DNA of 64,000 nucleotides from Sinonovacula constricta (lineage: Eukaryota; Mollusca; Bivalvia; Cardiida; Solecurtidae), in NCBI GenBank assembly GCA_007844125.1, contig CM017563.1:29212094-29276093 (forward strand), given 5' to 3'. Positions within the stretch are counted from its first letter, which is position 1. Every line of letters begins with the position of its first letter. Shown here piece after piece: positions 62,481 through 64,000 of this stretch. The position numbers were made by a program, and so were the translations under genes. The notes under the pieces are model-generated. The model searched no databases and was not told where the DNA came from. It saw only the letters and a list, made by a program, of their open reading frames with translations.

Positions 62481-62754
62481 GCTTCTTGAAGGAGATTGGT
62501 ATTCCTAATAAGTTATAAATTTCTTATCTGTTTATTTACCAATCGTCATACTTTTTAAAACCGTTTTATGTGTTAACCTGTATTCAATTATAATATTTTT
62601 TTTTACCTGATAGTTTTTATATTTTTCTATATTTTACATGCGTAGTTTGGTTTTAACCTGATTACGCTTTATTTACATTTAACTTTGTATTCGCCGCCGT
62701 ATGACCTGTTAAGTGTCAGTGTGCCGTAAAACCCAAATAAATCTTACATCAACG

Positions 62755-63264
62755 TTAAATACATCAAGCTTGATAGGAATGTAATTTCATTAAATTATAA
62801 AAGTACAAATGTTTAGTTTATTGTAAACCTGACATGGTTTTGCAATTATGAGTTATTAAAACGTAAATACTAAAAAGTAACGGGTGCTTTTTGGAGACGA
62901 GTTGTTCGTAAGACATCTGATAAAGTATAGAAAAAGGCCAAACCATCTATTTATTTAAATGAATTATTTTGTGGTTGCCGTTACTGTTTGACAACTGGAT
63001 ATATCTCCTCGCCATATCAAATGAGCTGGATGTAAACACTGTAAAATTGTAGGTGAAAATAGCTTGGTTCTTACCCGCCTTTGCCTTTTTTCCTATAAAA
63101 ATAACCGATCAATTAAGTGTTGTTTTAATTTAAAGCATATTTTAAACACATTTCTAGCCACTTCTGCTTCAAATGAGGTTTTTGATTGAATGTAAATGCT
63201 TTTTAAGTGCATAAAAGACTTGGGAGAAACGTTCGAATGGTACAATAAATGGCTTGCTGCACGC
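62755..63264. other. No recognised feature
   Basis: AT-rich flank of the retrotransposon. Near 62768 CATCAAGCTTGATAGGAATG is the inverse of words near 20730 and 39150. Confidence 0.45.
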
Positions 63265-63430
63265 TTAACAAGGCAATGTCCTCTGAGCATTACAACTTGT
63301 ATCAAAATTTGACAAGGCGCATGACAAAGGTATTCACATTGAAGCCAAATGCAACAATAAGAACAAATCTTAAGTCTATAAAGCAAACCCGACAGTTCCC
63401 ATAGCTCTACCACCTGAGCTATTGCGGCCG
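63265..63430 (-). repeat. S4 copy with tRNA-like head
   Basis: On the minus strand GCAATAGCTCAGGTGGTAGA with GAGC is a canonical tRNA A-box region, followed by GTCGGGTTTGCTTTATAGAC and the S4 body (TTGGCTTCAATGTGAATACC; TTGTCAAATTTTGATACAAG). No B box is evident, so Pol III activity is doubtful. Confidence 0.6.
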
Positions 63431-63619
63431 GTTTGTAGTATTGTGTTCAGTTGTAGATTGTATGGTGGAACCAATGTCCATCAAAGGAAAATACACGCAA
63501 CAATCCTTATAGGATGAAACAAATAAAAACATAGATCACATGCACGGGGGGATTTTTACGACCGCCGCATTGCACGGTTAGCTTTGCTGTAATCATGAAT
63601 AAGGGAAAAAAAACAAATT

Positions 63620-63740
63620 CCTCTGAGCATAGCAACATATATCAAAATTTGACAAGGCACTTGACAAATGTATTCATATTGAAGCCAACTGTAAAAAGTA
63701 AGAGCAAATCTAAGGCAAGTCTTTAAACAAATAAAGCAGA
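63620..63740 (-). repeat. S4 copy, headless
   Basis: Repeats the body of the previous copy about 350 bp further on (CCTCTGAGCATAGCAACATA, ATCAAAATTTGACAAGGCAC, TTGAAGCCAACTGTAAAAAG). Confidence 0.6.
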
Positions 63741-64000
63741 TCTACTCGTGGTTAGATTTAATGGACGTTACGCTTGGTAAGATATAGAACGCTATTGCCC
63801 TACATGTATGACAAAACTGTGAATAATGGTGAAATTAATATCGGAACCCTAAAATGTCTGCAAAAAGACGAAACCAATTTATGAATTCTTTCAAATGAAA
63901 TGTTTTAATGGGGTATTTTCTGTTTTATCGTTCCAATGAGAATAAATAGAGAGGCAAAATCTGAAACAAAATTGTATTATTATCAGCAGGGAAAACGACA
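63741..64000. other. No recognised feature
   Basis: AT-rich sequence to the window end. Confidence 0.4.

Larger units (their letters stand above)
55169..62742 (+). mobile_element. APE/RT/RNase H non-LTR retrotransposon, near full length, split by a nested copy
   Basis: CTTATATCAACG (55157-55168) and CTTACATCAACG (62743-62754) form an 11/12 target-site duplication around the element. Order: GC-rich 5' UTR (55169-55730), ORF1 with zinc knuckles (57782-58930), ORF2 with APE endonuclease, reverse transcriptase, RNase H and a C-terminal finger (58998-62480), a 3' UTR ending GCCGTAAAACCCAAATAAAT. An inverted copy fills 55744-57768. Without it and its 13-bp TSD copy the element is about 5.5 kb. Stops, frameshifts and lost catalytic residues show it is dead. 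The domain set fits the I/Nimb-like group (inference). Confidence 0.85.

Noticed and set aside
63385..63430. tRNA gene
   Set aside because: A good A box is present but no B box or cloverleaf. It heads an S4 repeat copy.

Overview
The window is AT-rich nuclear DNA from an animal, most likely a lophotrochozoan and probably a bivalve mollusc. The grounds are several tRNA-derived SINE families, degenerate APE-type and RTE-type non-LTR retrotransposons, a Penelope-like element, small hAT-type elements and many minisatellites. The species call is inference. No rRNA, no functional tRNA gene and no convincing host protein-coding gene is visible. Short exons of a long-intron host gene could be missed by eye.

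Layout. 0-5.7 kb: unique AT-rich DNA with scattered SINE pieces and an hAT relic. 5.74-9.56 kb: a young 3.8-kb retroelement bounded by a perfect 14-bp target-site duplication (TSD). It carries an intact RNase H/zinc-finger reading frame, 300-bp repeats at the 5' end and in the 3' region, three covarying hairpins each holding AATAAA, three 90-bp repeats with CCAAT boxes, and two 530-bp units ending in CAA repeats. 10.0-10.8 kb: an hAT element with a perfect 8-bp TSD. 11-20 kb: SINEs, minisatellites and the first copy of a TIR element. 20-24 kb: a GC-richer patch, a decayed MADF-like fragment and the second TIR element, which keeps a promoter and first exon. 25.4-28.0 kb: two large minisatellites (23-bp and 25-bp units). 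28.8-33.9 kb: featureless. 33.9-34.6 kb: a 42-bp minisatellite open in both directions. 35.9-37.7 kb: an hAT-like element and an RTE-type reverse-transcriptase fragment. 38-51 kb: mostly featureless with SINEs. 51.6-53.5 kb: a decayed Penelope-like element. 55.17-62.74 kb: a near full-length, decayed APE/RT/RNase H retrotransposon whose 5' UTR is split by an inverted, 5'-truncated copy of the same family.

How it fits together. This is an accumulation zone for mobile elements. The SINEs would depend on LINE machinery in trans, and the hAT and TIR elements on transposases elsewhere; none in the window looks autonomous. The most unusual object is the 5.74-9.56 kb element, whose non-coding part is more elaborate than its coding part. 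Identity and divergence statements were made by eye, without alignment or database searches.
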